DNA of 64,000 nucleotides. Source: Hymenobacter fodinae. Lineage in GTDB: Bacteria; Bacteroidota; Bacteroidia; Cytophagales; Hymenobacteraceae. The notes under the pieces were generated by a model, which did no database searches, was not told the origin of the DNA, and saw only the letters and a list, made by a program, of their open reading frames with translations. This document shows, in pieces, positions 1 to 9,054 of this stretch. The stretch is from contig NZ_SRLA01000001.1 in assembly GCF_004745825.1 (NCBI RefSeq), forward strand, positions 868,001 through 932,000. Direction: 5' to 3'. How positions within the stretch are numbered: position 1 is the stretch's first letter; each line of letters opens with the position of its first letter. The position numbers and the translations under genes were made by a program.

Positions 1-239
1 TCAAACCGGCCTTGCTCGTCGCAGGTGGCCCCCGCGAGGGGCGTGGTGCCAGCGTCCGGCAGCAAGGCCACGGTGGCGTACTCAATAGGCTTTTGGGTGG
101 CCGCATCCAGCACGCGCCCCGTTAGGCGGCCGGTGCCCTTGGATGTCTGCACCGCAGTAGGGGAAGGTGAGGAGGTTTGGCCCTGAATAACTGCCACCGG
201 CAGCAACGCCAGCAGCACTAGAGTACTGAATTGCTTCAT
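1..239 (-). CDS. Outer-membrane protein with CarboxypepD_reg-like N-terminus (partial)
   Basis: Only the first 79 codons of this gene lie in the window; the frame is open at the left edge, so the 3' part is missing. The product starts with a hydrophobic signal peptide (MKQFSTLVLLALLPVAV) and continues into a carboxypeptidase-regulatory-like beta-sandwich with the motif GRLTGRVLDAATQKPIEYATV and then CDEQGRF. The same stretch occurs almost residue for residue near the N-terminus of the outer-membrane protein at 2813-5383, so the two are paralogs. I expect a TonB-type or OMP_b-brl_3 barrel beyond the window edge, but that part is not visible. The gene is divergent from the LytS-type kinase at 570. 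Confidence 0.75.
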   Translation of the reverse strand, partial: MKQFSTLVLLALLPVAVIQGQTSSPSPTAVQTSKGTGRLTGRVLDAATQKPIEYATVALLPDAGTTPLAGATCDEQGRF

Positions 240-569
240 CTACAGCAGGAAAAAGATACGCAGAGAGAAATAGAATAGCTGCCCTATAAAGCAGCTTACA
301 CGCGGATAGGTGGCACAACTCGTCAAACGTAGAGCTTATTTTTTCCAACGCTCCCAAAATTCAACCAAGGGTAACTTCGCGGCATACTAACCCATGGTCT
401 GCCTCAACCAGCCCCGGAATGTGGCCTAGCGGCTAAAGGGCCCAGTGGTTCGCTGAAACCAGCCTCAGATTGATTGAAGCCACCGGGGCACTGGTTGAAA
501 AGGACCGTGCTAGTGGCCTACGAATAGCTACTTTAGGGCTGGAAGGCCAGTAGTGCTTCCAGCTTGCGC
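240..569. other. Divergent intergenic region, no gene seen
   Basis: This 330-bp stretch separates the leftward outer-membrane protein gene from the rightward kinase gene. A short open frame on the minus strand overlaps the signal peptide region of the neighbour and has no protein-like character. The region presumably holds divergent promoters. I could not pick out a convincing TTG-N19-TANNTTTG pair. Confidence 0.4.
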
Positions 570-1754
570 ATGCGTACTTCTTTTTCCGCGGCCCGCCGCC
601 CCCTGCAATTGCCCCGTTTCCTGAAAAGCCTGCCCTGGCCGCATATGGTGTGGCTAGGCCTGTTGCTGTACTTTGATGTGCAGCTGCGGCTGCTGCGGGT
701 GGGGCCGTTTCTGCCGGTGCTGGAAGAGCATTTCTGGCTGAATGCCTTCTTGACTGATGTGCTCGACTCAGGCCTGTTCTACCTGAACTGGCTGCTGATG
801 CCGCACCTCTTCGTCCGGACGCGGCTACCGGCCTATTTTCTCACGCTAGGCCTGGGGCTGGCCACGTTTACCATCTTGCGCATTGGCCTGAGCTACGCCT
901 TTGAGGAGGTGAAGATCCAGGGCGTTTCGCAAACGCTGGACTACTACGTGCGGGTGCTGCAGTCGTATTACTTGCTACTGGGCGGCCTAATTTTGCTGCT
1001 GAGCTTCTTCCTGCGTCTGGCCGGCGACTACCTGCGGGAGCGAGACGACCGGCGCGAGCTAGAGCAGCAGCACCTGCGCACTGAGCTGGCCCTGCTCAAA
1101 ACCCAGCTGCATCCGCACTTTCTCTTTAATACCCTTAACAACATTTATTCGCTCACGCTGAATGCCTCACCGCAGGCGCCGGAGGCGGTGCTGCGCCTCT
1201 CGGAGCTGATGCGCTACCAGCTCTACGACAGCGCCGCCGACACCGTGCCGCTGGCCCGCGAAATCAACCACCTACAAAGCTTCCTGACTCTACAGCACCT
1301 GCGCCTCCCGCCCGATGAAGCCGACGAGGCCATTCAGTTTACGGTGCTGCTGCCACCCGGGGCTGAGCACGCCTACCAACTGCCGCCCATGCTGCTGCTG
1401 CCATTGGTGGAAAACGCCTTCAAGCACGGCGACCTAACCGCAAGGCCACACGTGGTGCGCCTCTCGCTGGAGCTAGCCGACGACGGGCAACTGCACTTTA
1501 CCGTGCGCAACCGGCGCGCTAACTCGGGCGCTGTGCCGCCCGGCCGGGGAGGGGTAGGGCTGGCTAATCTCAAGCGCCGCTTAACACTGCTGTACCCAGA
1601 GCAGCACGCGCTGGTGGTAGTCGAAAACAACGAGGAATATTCCGTTAGAATGTCGCTGCAGCTAGATAGAAAAGCGCTAGTCAGCTCGAAGATGGCTCCG
1701 GCGCCACAAGATGTGCCGGCACCTGTGGTACCTCTTCCTCAACCACTGGCCTAG
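570..1754 (+). CDS. LytS/YehU-type sensor histidine kinase
   Basis: A membrane histidine kinase of the His_kinase/HATPase family that normally pairs with LytTR response regulators. The N-terminal 150 residues hold about four hydrophobic membrane segments. A short charged helix follows (GDYLRERDDRRELEQQ) and then the phospho-acceptor box HPHFLFNTLNNIYSL around residues 181-195. The ATP-binding domain shows LPLVENAFKHG as its N box and GGVGLANLKRRL as its G box. I chose ATG at 570 over the in-frame TTG six bases upstream. The regulator at 1852 lies about 100 bp downstream in the same orientation, so the two form a two-component unit. The stimulus is unknown. A closely similar kinase sits at 7585. 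Confidence 0.9.
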   Translation: MRTSFSAARRPLQLPRFLKSLPWPHMVWLGLLLYFDVQLRLLRVGPFLPVLEEHFWLNAFLTDVLDSGLFYLNWLLMPHLFVRTRLPAYFLTLGLGLATFTILRIGLSYAFEEVKIQGVSQTLDYYVRVLQSYYLLLGGLILLLSFFLRLAGDYLRERDDRRELEQQHLRTELALLKTQLHPHFLFNTLNNIYSLTLNASPQAPEAVLRLSELMRYQLYDSAADTVPLAREINHLQSFLTLQHLRLPPDEADEAIQFTVLLPPGAEHAYQLPPMLLLPLVENAFKHGDLTARPHVVRLSLELADDGQLHFTVRNRRANSGAVPPGRGGVGLANLKRRLTLLYPEQHALVVVENNEEYSVRMSLQLDRKALVSSKMAPAPQDVPAPVVPLPQPLA

Positions 1755-1851
1755 AACTCCGACGCACAGCGCTACGAGGCTAGTCTCTGTACTGCGTGCG
1801 CTCCGGCCCAAAACTTACCTCATAACTCTACACTTCACCATTTCACACTCT

Positions 1852-2610
1852 ATGGAATCTAACGTGCCGCGTCGTCCGCTCACCTGTGCTATTGTGGATG
1901 ATGAGCACTTGGCCCTGAAGGTGTTGGCGGAGTATTGCGGGCAGGTACCGTTTTTGGAGTTGAAAGGCCAGTTTCAGGATGCCCTGACCGCCGTAGCCTT
2001 TCTGCAGGATAACCCCGTGGATGTGGTGTTCCTGGATATCCAGATGCCCCGCCTGACTGGCCTACAGCTGGCGCAGTTGCTGCCCCAGCCCGGGCCGCGC
2101 ATCATCTTTACCACCGCCCACCCCGACTACGCCGTGCAGAGCTACGAGCTGCCCGCTCTGGATTATCTGCTCAAGCCCATATCCTTCGAGCGGTTTGTGC
2201 AGGCTGCCCACCGGGCCCGCGCGGCCCTAGGCCACTCGGCAACTGCCTCCGCTACAGTAGCGCCCGAAGCCCTGGCCGAAGCCCCCGCCGGTGAAGCGCT
2301 GTTTGTGCGCCACGACAACCGCCTGCGCCGCGTACTGGTAGCCGATATTTACTACGTGGAGGGCCAGAAGGAATACCTAATGCTGTACACCAGTGGCGGC
2401 AAAATCCTGACGCTGCAATCATTTCGGAAGCTGGAGGAGCTGCTGCCACCGGGCCGCTTTGCTCGCATCCACAAGTCCTACCTCATCAGCCTGCGCCACC
2501 TTGAGTATGTGGAGCGTACCCGCGTGCAAGTGCACGGCACCGCCCTTCCCATCGGCGAAACCTACCGCGACGCCTTCATGGAGCTGCTGCGGTATCATGG
2601 GAAGATGTGA
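1852..2610 (+). CDS. LytTR-family response regulator
   Basis: The N-terminal receiver domain has the acidic pair DDE at residues 16-18, the phospho-acceptor D62 in FLDIQMPRLTG and the conserved lysine in YLLKPI (K108). After a short Ala-rich linker, residues about 150-250 form a LytTR DNA-binding domain (YVEGQKEYLMLYT, RIHKSYLISL, LPIGETYRD). It should be phosphorylated by the kinase at 570 and then bind direct-repeat promoter sites. The reading frame extends upstream to 1711, but the upstream part overlaps the kinase gene and is not protein-like; MESNVPRRPLTCAIVDDE is the natural start. It is convergent with the outer-membrane protein at 2813, which is a plausible but unproven target. Confidence 0.92.
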   Translation: MESNVPRRPLTCAIVDDEHLALKVLAEYCGQVPFLELKGQFQDALTAVAFLQDNPVDVVFLDIQMPRLTGLQLAQLLPQPGPRIIFTTAHPDYAVQSYELPALDYLLKPISFERFVQAAHRARAALGHSATASATVAPEALAEAPAGEALFVRHDNRLRRVLVADIYYVEGQKEYLMLYTSGGKILTLQSFRKLEELLPPGRFARIHKSYLISLRHLEYVERTRVQVHGTALPIGETYRDAFMELLRYHGKM

Positions 2611-2676
2611 TTTTGGTGACGGAGTGACGGAGTGATGAGGTGATTAAGCAATCGAGTAAAATGTGATAAGTAAAAA

Positions 2677-2778
2677 GCACGTCATCCTGACGCAGGAAGG
2701 ATCTTATCACGAGAATACTAGGCGCTAGGCCAGTCGTTCTTTCGTGGTAAGATCCTTCACAAGCTCAGGATGACGTGC
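2677..2778. repeat. Dispersed palindromic repeat (REP/MITE-like)
   Basis: The two ends are inverted copies of a GTCATCCTGA...AAGGATCTTA module, so the whole 100-bp stretch can fold into a long hairpin. Related modules occur inside the three larger elements near 19560, 41362 and 43533 and inside the coding region near 45279. It lies between convergent genes and may also act as a bidirectional terminator. Confidence 0.7.
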
Positions 2779-2812
2779 CTTTACTCCGTCACTTCATCAC
2801 TTTATCACCTAA

Positions 2813-5383
2813 CTACTGCTGCCCCTGGCCCTGACCGCCGTCACTGCCTTGCTTGGTGTCGTCGTTCTGGATGCTCTTGCGACGCTTCTGGGGCTGCGTG
2901 CTGGCTTTACCGAAGCGGTAGTTGAAGGCCAGGCGCACCCCACGCAGGTAGATGTAGTTGTTGCTCTCCTGCCGGAATTGGTCGGTATCGAGGATGGAGC
3001 GCAGGTTGCGGGTGGCCGAGAGGAAGTTATCGGCGTTCAGGGTCAGGTCGGCTTTATCCTTGAGCAGGTTCTTGCGCAGACCTACTGAGTAGAACGTCCA
3101 GGCCGCTTGCTTGCCTTGCAGCTGTACGCGCGGCGAGTTCAGGCCTCCAAAGAACTGCAGGCTCAGGCCCTTCTCAAATTTATAACCCGAGTTCAGGTTC
3201 AGGTTATACATCACCCCGCTGTTGTTCAGCCCCAGCGCGGGGCTTTTCAGCGACACGTAGTACACGTTCACGTTACCGCTTACGTCCCACTTGGGCAGAG
3301 GCTTCACCGAGCCGAACAAGCTGACCCCGTAGGTAGCATTGCGGCCAATGTTGCGGAAGGTCTGATTGTTAACGCCCTGCTCATCCACGAAGCGGTAAGA
3401 CTCAATGGCATTGCCGGTGCGGCGTGCATACGTGCTCATGTTCAGCACCGCGCCCTTCACAAAAGTGGTGTAGTTGATTTCGTAGCTGTCCGTCAGCTCG
3501 GGGCGCAGTTGCGGATTACCGTAGCTGATGTTGAGGGTATCGGAGGAGTTGATAAAGGGGTTCAGGAAGAAAATCTGGGGCCGCTGAATCCGCCGCGAAT
3601 ACGCTAGGCGCAGGGTTTGACCGGGCTTCTTGGGGTTCTGAGGCTGGTAGCTCATGCTCAGGTTAGGCAGCACGTTGGTGTAGTTCTGCGTTACGCCTGA
3701 GTTTTCGGTCTGTTGCTGCTGGAAGTTGCCGTTGATGCGGGTGTTTTCGGCCCGCGCGCCCAGCTTGAAGCTCACCTTCTTTGAGGCCGAAAACCCGTAG
3801 GTGCCGTAGGCCGACAGCACATCCTGGTTGTAATCGAACAGGTTCGAGCGGTCCGGGTTGTACACGGGGTCGAGGCTGCGTACGCTGGGGCTGTTGAATA
3901 CGTCGTAGTCGCTGCTTACCCGGCGCAGAATGGCTTTGGCGCCAGTTTCCAGCAACGCGGTTTCCGAGAACGGATGGGCGTAGTCGGTTTGCAGGGTAGT
4001 TTCGAGGTTGCGGGCTAGGTTGTCCGACTCTTCGCGGTAGTTCTTGGCCAGGTTCTCGCTGGTGTTGCCCGCAAACTGGTCGAGGTAGTAGGCCTGCACG
4101 TTGCGGTTGCGGGTGTGCTGGGCCAGCACGCTCCACTCGCGGCGCTTCTGCTCGAAGGTGCGAGTGTACGAGCCGCTCAGATCGTAGCTCTGGGTGCGGA
4201 AGCGGCGCTCCGTGTCGCGCGTGAACTGGCTGGATACGGGCAGCAGCACATTGTTGAACTGGTCGTAGTTGCCGCTGTTGCGGAACAGGTTACCCTGCAC
4301 GCTCAAAGTAAGGTTATGGTACTGGGCCGGGTCGTAGTCGAGGCCTAGGCGCCCGAAGCCGCCGCCACCCAGGGTGTTGCCGTCGCCATCCTGATCCAGC
4401 TGCTTGGTCTCGGTGCCATTGGGGCTTTTGAGGTAGCGCACCAAATCGTTGCGGTTGGGGCTATAGAAGGCAAAGCCGCTCACTGAGCTGGTGAGGCCCA
4501 CCTTGCCCTTGCGGTAGTTGAGCGTAGCGTTGCCGTTGGAGCTGCGCGTACCGCCGGCTAGGCCTACCGAGCCGTTCACGCCTTCCAAGCTATTCTTCTT
4601 TAGGATAATGTTGATGATACCGCCGGTGCCTTCCGCATCATACTTAGCCGAGGGCGTAGTAATCACCTCCACGCTCTTGATCTGGTCGGCCGGAATCTGC
4701 TTCATGGCATCAGCCACTGAGGAGGCCACAATGCCCGAGGGCTTGTTGTTGATGAGCACGCGCACGTTGCTGGTGCCGCGTAGCTCCACGTTGCCGTCGG
4801 GGTCTACGTTCACCAGGGGCACTTTGCGCAGCACATCGGCCGCCGTGCCGCCCGAGTTGGTGATGTCCTTGTCGGCGTTATAAACGATGCGGTCGGGCTT
4901 GGTTTCTACCACCTCCCGCTCGCCGGTTACAGTTACCTCACCCAGCTTCTGCGCCGCCGACTGCAGCGTGAGTGTGCCCAGGTCGGTGGCACCGTCGGTG
5001 ATGATTACATTTTGGGTGCGGCTGGTGTAGCCCACAAAGCTCACCTGCAGCCGGTAAGAGCCAGCAGCCAGCCCTTTCAGGCTGAAGCGGCCCCGCTCAT
5101 CGCAGACGGTACCATCAATGGGCGTGTTACCGGCCATCGGGAGCAGCGCCACGGTAGCATACTCAACTGGTTTCTTGGTAGCGGCATCCTGAATAATTCC
5201 CGTCAGTCGGCCAGCGCCCTGCGGAGTTTGGGGCAGAACTGGTTTGGCGGCGGGCGCCTGGCCGGGGGCACCGGCGGGGCGAGTACCAGCAGGGGCGCCG
5301 GCGGGTGGCGCAGTCTGCGCCATAGCTGGGGCCGATAGCAGGCCCGTTAAGACTAAGGATAGAGGTAGATAGGAGTTTTTCAT
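2813..5383 (-). CDS. TonB-dependent receptor-like outer-membrane beta-barrel protein
   Basis: An 856-residue outer-membrane protein. It begins with a signal peptide ending near AMAQ and then has a Pro/Ala-rich linker. A carboxypeptidase-regulatory-like domain spans about residues 58-140 (GRLTGIIQDAATKKPVEYATV, YRLQVSFVGYTSRTQNV). A plug domain covers about residues 150-265 (TVTGEREVVETKPDRIVYN, LRKVPLVNVDPDGNVELRG, VEVITTPSAKYDAEGTGGI). The rest is a long barrel of alternating aromatic and polar strands, ending in a Gln/Gly-rich tail. This layout matches the OMP_b-brl_3 branch rather than classical SusC. It may import a substrate or serve a signalling role with the neighbouring LytS/LytTR pair; the substrate cannot be read from sequence. 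Confidence 0.88.
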   Translation of the reverse strand: MKNSYLPLSLVLTGLLSAPAMAQTAPPAGAPAGTRPAGAPGQAPAAKPVLPQTPQGAGRLTGIIQDAATKKPVEYATVALLPMAGNTPIDGTVCDERGRFSLKGLAAGSYRLQVSFVGYTSRTQNVIITDGATDLGTLTLQSAAQKLGEVTVTGEREVVETKPDRIVYNADKDITNSGGTAADVLRKVPLVNVDPDGNVELRGTSNVRVLINNKPSGIVASSVADAMKQIPADQIKSVEVITTPSAKYDAEGTGGIINIILKKNSLEGVNGSVGLAGGTRSSNGNATLNYRKGKVGLTSSVSGFAFYSPNRNDLVRYLKSPNGTETKQLDQDGDGNTLGGGGFGRLGLDYDPAQYHNLTLSVQGNLFRNSGNYDQFNNVLLPVSSQFTRDTERRFRTQSYDLSGSYTRTFEQKRREWSVLAQHTRNRNVQAYYLDQFAGNTSENLAKNYREESDNLARNLETTLQTDYAHPFSETALLETGAKAILRRVSSDYDVFNSPSVRSLDPVYNPDRSNLFDYNQDVLSAYGTYGFSASKKVSFKLGARAENTRINGNFQQQQTENSGVTQNYTNVLPNLSMSYQPQNPKKPGQTLRLAYSRRIQRPQIFFLNPFINSSDTLNISYGNPQLRPELTDSYEINYTTFVKGAVLNMSTYARRTGNAIESYRFVDEQGVNNQTFRNIGRNATYGVSLFGSVKPLPKWDVSGNVNVYYVSLKSPALGLNNSGVMYNLNLNSGYKFEKGLSLQFFGGLNSPRVQLQGKQAAWTFYSVGLRKNLLKDKADLTLNADNFLSATRNLRSILDTDQFRQESNNYIYLRGVRLAFNYRFGKASTQPQKRRKSIQNDDTKQGSDGGQGQGQQ

Positions 5384-5570
5384 CAGTGAAACGCAGATTG
5401 CACTAGCAAAGAGCAGGTAAAAAGGAGGAAGTTAAAAGTGAAATCTGCTGAGCCGTAGGAAGGGGAGGCTGAGCGGTAGAAGTAGGTGGCTGAAGTGCTG
5501 CGCTGGCGCAGAGGCACCGTTGAGCTTAGCAGGGTTGCACCATGACTAGATAAAAAGCTGGCTAGGCCAC

Positions 5571-6416
5571 TTAATCGGCGCGGCGCAGCTGCAGTAGCAC
5601 GTACCCAATGAGGAGGGCGCCGGCAAACCACGCCAGGCTGTACCACTCATGCTTGGCCAACTCGTGTGCTACCTGTAGGCCACTACCCTTCACCATTTTC
5701 ATGAGCATGGTAGTGCCAATGGGCGCCGAATACGGAATCTTATCCACGTGCTCCCACTTGAGCAGAGCAATGGTAGCCACCACCGCGCCCATGCCCACGC
5801 CCACCGGCACCACAAAAGAGCGCCAGTACAGGCTTACAATGTACTGCACCGCCAGCAGCCCCAGCGTGGCTACGTAAGTGTGGCCTAGCATCCAGAGCAC
5901 CGTTTGCACCGGCGCCTGGTGGGTTTGGAAGCCTAGCCCCGGCTTCACTAAGCCTAGCAGAAAACCAGCCCCCAGCAGCAAGCCCGCAAATAAGCTCAAC
6001 GCCAACGCATTCAGCGCCAGCAGCACCAGCAGCTTGGAAGTGAATACCGCGCCCCGGCCTACTGGCAGAGCAAACAGGTGCTTCCAGGCCCCCGACTTGG
6101 TCTCAACGTTTACAACCAAGCTGGTGAGTAGCACCACAAACAGGGGCAGCAGCAGGGTACCGGCGGTTTGCCAGGCCATGCTCACAAACTGAGGCCATGG
6201 GTCAACCCCACCCCGGATAATGTATTGGCCTTTGAAGTAAAAGATACAAAACGTGAGCAGCACCGGTAGCGCGCCACTAAACAACGACAGCCGCAGGGCC
6301 GCCGTGCGGCGCAGCTTCAGTACGTCTCCTGACAACGCACGCTGCAACTGCAGCAGGGGCGAAGGGGTAGCCGGCAAGGCTACGGCAAACTCGGCGGAGG
6401 GTAGGGTAGCGCTCAT
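5571..6416 (-). CDS. ABC transporter permease (BcrB-like)
   Basis: A 281-residue integral membrane protein with about six hydrophobic segments, including FSGALPVLLTFCIFYF, TAGTLLLPLFVVLLTSLVV, LLVLLALNALALSLFAGLLL and LAWFAGALLIGYVLLQL. The motif NVETKSGAWKHLFALPVGR between segments is typical of ABC-2 permeases of bacitracin and lantibiotic export systems. Its start overlaps the stop of the ATPase gene at 6413 in an ATGA arrangement, so the two are translationally coupled. Together they form a two-protein exporter, most likely for a peptide or antibiotic. This is inferred from family and context only. Confidence 0.85.
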   Translation of the reverse strand: MSATLPSAEFAVALPATPSPLLQLQRALSGDVLKLRRTAALRLSLFSGALPVLLTFCIFYFKGQYIIRGGVDPWPQFVSMAWQTAGTLLLPLFVVLLTSLVVNVETKSGAWKHLFALPVGRGAVFTSKLLVLLALNALALSLFAGLLLGAGFLLGLVKPGLGFQTHQAPVQTVLWMLGHTYVATLGLLAVQYIVSLYWRSFVVPVGVGMGAVVATIALLKWEHVDKIPYSAPIGTTMLMKMVKGSGLQVAHELAKHEWYSLAWFAGALLIGYVLLQLRRAD

Positions 6417-7342
6417 ATGGCGGCGTTGGTTTCGGTGAGGTGGAGGAAGGTGTCTTCGAGGCTGGGCTGCTCTGAGCGGAGGCCGTATATCGGCTGCCCG
6501 GCAGATACAAGAGCTTCGGCCAACATGGCTACTTGCTCGCGGGAATGATAGGGCAGGCGCAGCGTGCCTAGGCCAGTTATGGTAGCCTCGCTGAGCAGCT
6601 GGGGTAGCAGGTTGCGGCAGGTGTCGGCGCTGGCCGTCTCCAGCACCAGGTGGGCCCGACCCGTTTGCAAGTGCTGCAGCTCTGGTAGGCTACCCTGAAA
6701 CACCAGCTTGCCCTGCTGAATAACACCCACGTGAGTAGCCACTTTTTCAATCTCGGCGATGAGGTGGCTAGAGAGCAGAATGGTTTTGCCTACGCTTTGC
6801 AGCCGCCGCAGCAGCTCCCGCATCTCTATAATGCCGTTGGGGTCGAGGCCGTTGGTGGGCTCATCCAGCATCAGCAGGTCGGGGTCGGGAAGTAGGGCCA
6901 GCGCCAAGCCCAGGCGCTGCCGCATCCCGAGGGAGTACTCCTTGGCCGGGCGCCGCGCCGAGGCAGTGCTCAGGCCCACCAACTCCAGCACCTCGGCAGT
7001 GCGGGCGGCCGGAATGCCGCGCAGGCGGCGGGTAGCCTCCAGGTTCTCGTACCCCGTGAGGTGGTCGTAGAGGGAGGGGTTTTCGATGAGGGCGCCCACC
7101 CGGCTGAGCAGAGCTACTCGGTGCTGAGCCAGGTCGTGGCCGAAGAGGCGCACCGTGCCGGCGGCAGGCCGCAGCAGGCCTAGCAGCAGCCGCATAGTCG
7201 TGCTTTTGCCCGCTCCGTTCGGTCCCAGAAACCCATAAATGCTGCCCGTGGGCACTTGCAGGTTGATATTGTGGAGGATAGGCCGCTGGCCGAAGCGGAA
7301 GGATAGGTCCTGGGTTTCCAGGAGTAATGTAGGAGTTATCAT
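6413..7342 (-). CDS. ABC transporter ATP-binding protein (BcrA-like)
   Basis: A 309-residue ATPase. Visible motifs are Walker A GPNGAGKST at residues 40-48, the signature SLGMRQR at 137-143 and Walker B LLMLDEPTNGLD at 156-167, with the switch histidine in LLSSHLIAEIE. The C-terminal 80 residues form the extra domain common in BcrA-type exporters. It is the first gene of a two-gene operon with the permease at 5571. The cluster is divergent from the LytS-type kinase at 7585. Antimicrobial exporters are often controlled by adjacent two-component systems, so a functional link is plausible. Confidence 0.92.
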   Translation of the reverse strand: MITPTLLLETQDLSFRFGQRPILHNINLQVPTGSIYGFLGPNGAGKSTTMRLLLGLLRPAAGTVRLFGHDLAQHRVALLSRVGALIENPSLYDHLTGYENLEATRRLRGIPAARTAEVLELVGLSTASARRPAKEYSLGMRQRLGLALALLPDPDLLMLDEPTNGLDPNGIIEMRELLRRLQSVGKTILLSSHLIAEIEKVATHVGVIQQGKLVFQGSLPELQHLQTGRAHLVLETASADTCRNLLPQLLSEATITGLGTLRLPYHSREQVAMLAEALVSAGQPIYGLRSEQPSLEDTFLHLTETNAAI

Positions 7343-7584
7343 AGCGCAGAAAGAATCGTAGAACCGGAAGCAAACCTAGGCAGCGGGCTATATCCTAATT
7401 CTGCTATTCAACCAACGCAAAGTGCTAGGCCTGTAACAGTTCGTTTTGCCCGTCAAACGCATCAAATCCGTTCCTGAACTGGCCTAAGTCAGGTTCACCG
7501 CGGGCAAGGAGGCGTTGGCGGGCCCTAGGGCCGGGTTGATTGAAAAGGGCGCTGTGTGGAGCCGGTAGCAGCGTATTTTTCGGC

Positions 7585-8847
7585 ATGGAAATATCATCCG
7601 TACCGCTTACAGGCCTAGGCTCAGAAGAAGCTGCTACCCGGCGTAGTTGGCGGGCCCGGTTCCGCTCCCTGCTCCGACCCACTAACTGGTCGGTGGCGCC
7701 GGATGCCGGGCGGGTGCCCGCCGGAATTCATGCCTTGCTGTGGCTGTGGCTGTTAGCCTTCGATTTCCTAAAGCTTATCAATCCCGTTTCTGGCCTCACG
7801 CACGTGCCCACCACTCCCGCAGAGTGGCAACCGCTGCTGACGCTGCTGGGTCGGTTGGCCCTGGAAGACCTTGCTGCCGCTACCTTGTTTTACCTAACGT
7901 GGCGCTGGCTGATTCCGCGGACGCTGGCCCGGGCCCAGGTTATTCAGTACCTGTTGCTAGCCACGCTGCTCGTCACGCCCTATGCCCTGGTGATTGGCGA
8001 AATTACCTACCATACGTCGCCGAAAAAGGGGGGGAGGAGCACGTACCAGGTCACGGAGACTGCGCCTGGCCAGAAGAAGCCCATTACCACCGTGGTAAAG
8101 CCTTCCAAGTCGGCTATTACGGAGGAGTGGATGCGGGTGCTGGCCGCGGGGTTTGTGGGCGTATTTATTGTGGGCAGCAGCTCGGCCTTGCGCATCACCG
8201 GCGACTACGTGCGCGGGCAGCGCAACCGCCGCGAGCAGGAACGCCAGCAGCTACTGACGGAGCTGGCCATGCTCAAAACTCAGATCAACCCGCACTTCCT
8301 CTTCAACACGCTCAACAACATCTACTCCCTCACCAGCCGCAAGTCCGACAAGGCCCCGGAGGCAGTGCTGCGCCTGGCCGAGATTATGCGCTACCTGCTG
8401 TATGAAAGCAGCACCGATACCGTACCACTGAGCCGGGAGCTGGCCCACCTGAATGCGTTTCTGGATTTGCAGCGCCTGCGCCTGCCCGCCTCTGCCCCCG
8501 ATGCCATTCGGCTGGATATCAGCGGCGCCTCGCCCGACTGTGCCCAACCCATTGCGCCGCTACTGCTGCTGCCGCTGGTAGAAAACGCTTTCAAGCACGG
8601 CGACCTAGCCGCTAGGCCAGTGGCGGTGCATATTGTGCTGGAGTTGGCGGCCGATGGGCTAATCCGCTTCTCGGTACTCAACTACGTGGCCGACCCCGAT
8701 GCCGCCCGCGACCTGCCCAAGCAACCCGGTGGGGTGGGCCTCGTGAACCTGCACCGGCGGCTTGAGCTGCTGTACTCGGGGCGCTACACCTTGGAGGTGC
8801 AAACTCCCCCCGGCCAACACAAGGTTACGCTTACGCTGCAAAGCTAG
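7585..8847 (+). CDS. LytS/YehU-type sensor histidine kinase
   Basis: A second kinase of the same family as the one at 570. It has an N-terminal extension of about 45 residues, about four membrane segments, and between the third and fourth a basic, low-complexity loop (about residues 144-180, rich in Lys, Thr and Pro) that the paralog lacks. The phospho-acceptor box NPHFLFNTLNNIYSL lies at about residues 235-249, followed by LPLVENAFKHG and GGVGLVNLHRRL of the ATPase domain. I chose ATG at 7585 rather than the TTG at 7540. A LytTR regulator follows about 200 bp downstream. The extra loop may be the sensing part, which is inference. Confidence 0.9.
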   Translation: MEISSVPLTGLGSEEAATRRSWRARFRSLLRPTNWSVAPDAGRVPAGIHALLWLWLLAFDFLKLINPVSGLTHVPTTPAEWQPLLTLLGRLALEDLAAATLFYLTWRWLIPRTLARAQVIQYLLLATLLVTPYALVIGEITYHTSPKKGGRSTYQVTETAPGQKKPITTVVKPSKSAITEEWMRVLAAGFVGVFIVGSSSALRITGDYVRGQRNRREQERQQLLTELAMLKTQINPHFLFNTLNNIYSLTSRKSDKAPEAVLRLAEIMRYLLYESSTDTVPLSRELAHLNAFLDLQRLRLPASAPDAIRLDISGASPDCAQPIAPLLLLPLVENAFKHGDLAARPVAVHIVLELAADGLIRFSVLNYVADPDAARDLPKQPGGVGLVNLHRRLELLYSGRYTLEVQTPPGQHKVTLTLQS

Positions 8848-9054
8848 GCCACCGCGGCCGGGCTGCACTGGCCTAGCACCGGCCATTTATCGCCACTCAG
8901 GCAACCGTTCGGTAGCACTAGGCATCTCGGGCATAGGCTGTTGCTTGAACGTGCTGCCAAGCAGAATGCTGGCCACCAGTATATTTACCGCTAGCCGCTA
9001 CAACCAGCCTACAACAGGTTGCCTCTCAACCAATCAACTCCATACCTCTACTTC

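Noticed and set aside
82..357. A 91-codon minus-strand frame at the left edge
   Set aside because: It is out of frame with the real partial gene at 1-239, which has a signal peptide and a domain match to a paralog.
3107..3607. A 166-codon open frame on the plus strand
   Set aside because: It is antisense to the outer-membrane protein at 2813-5383, whose strands and motifs are clear.
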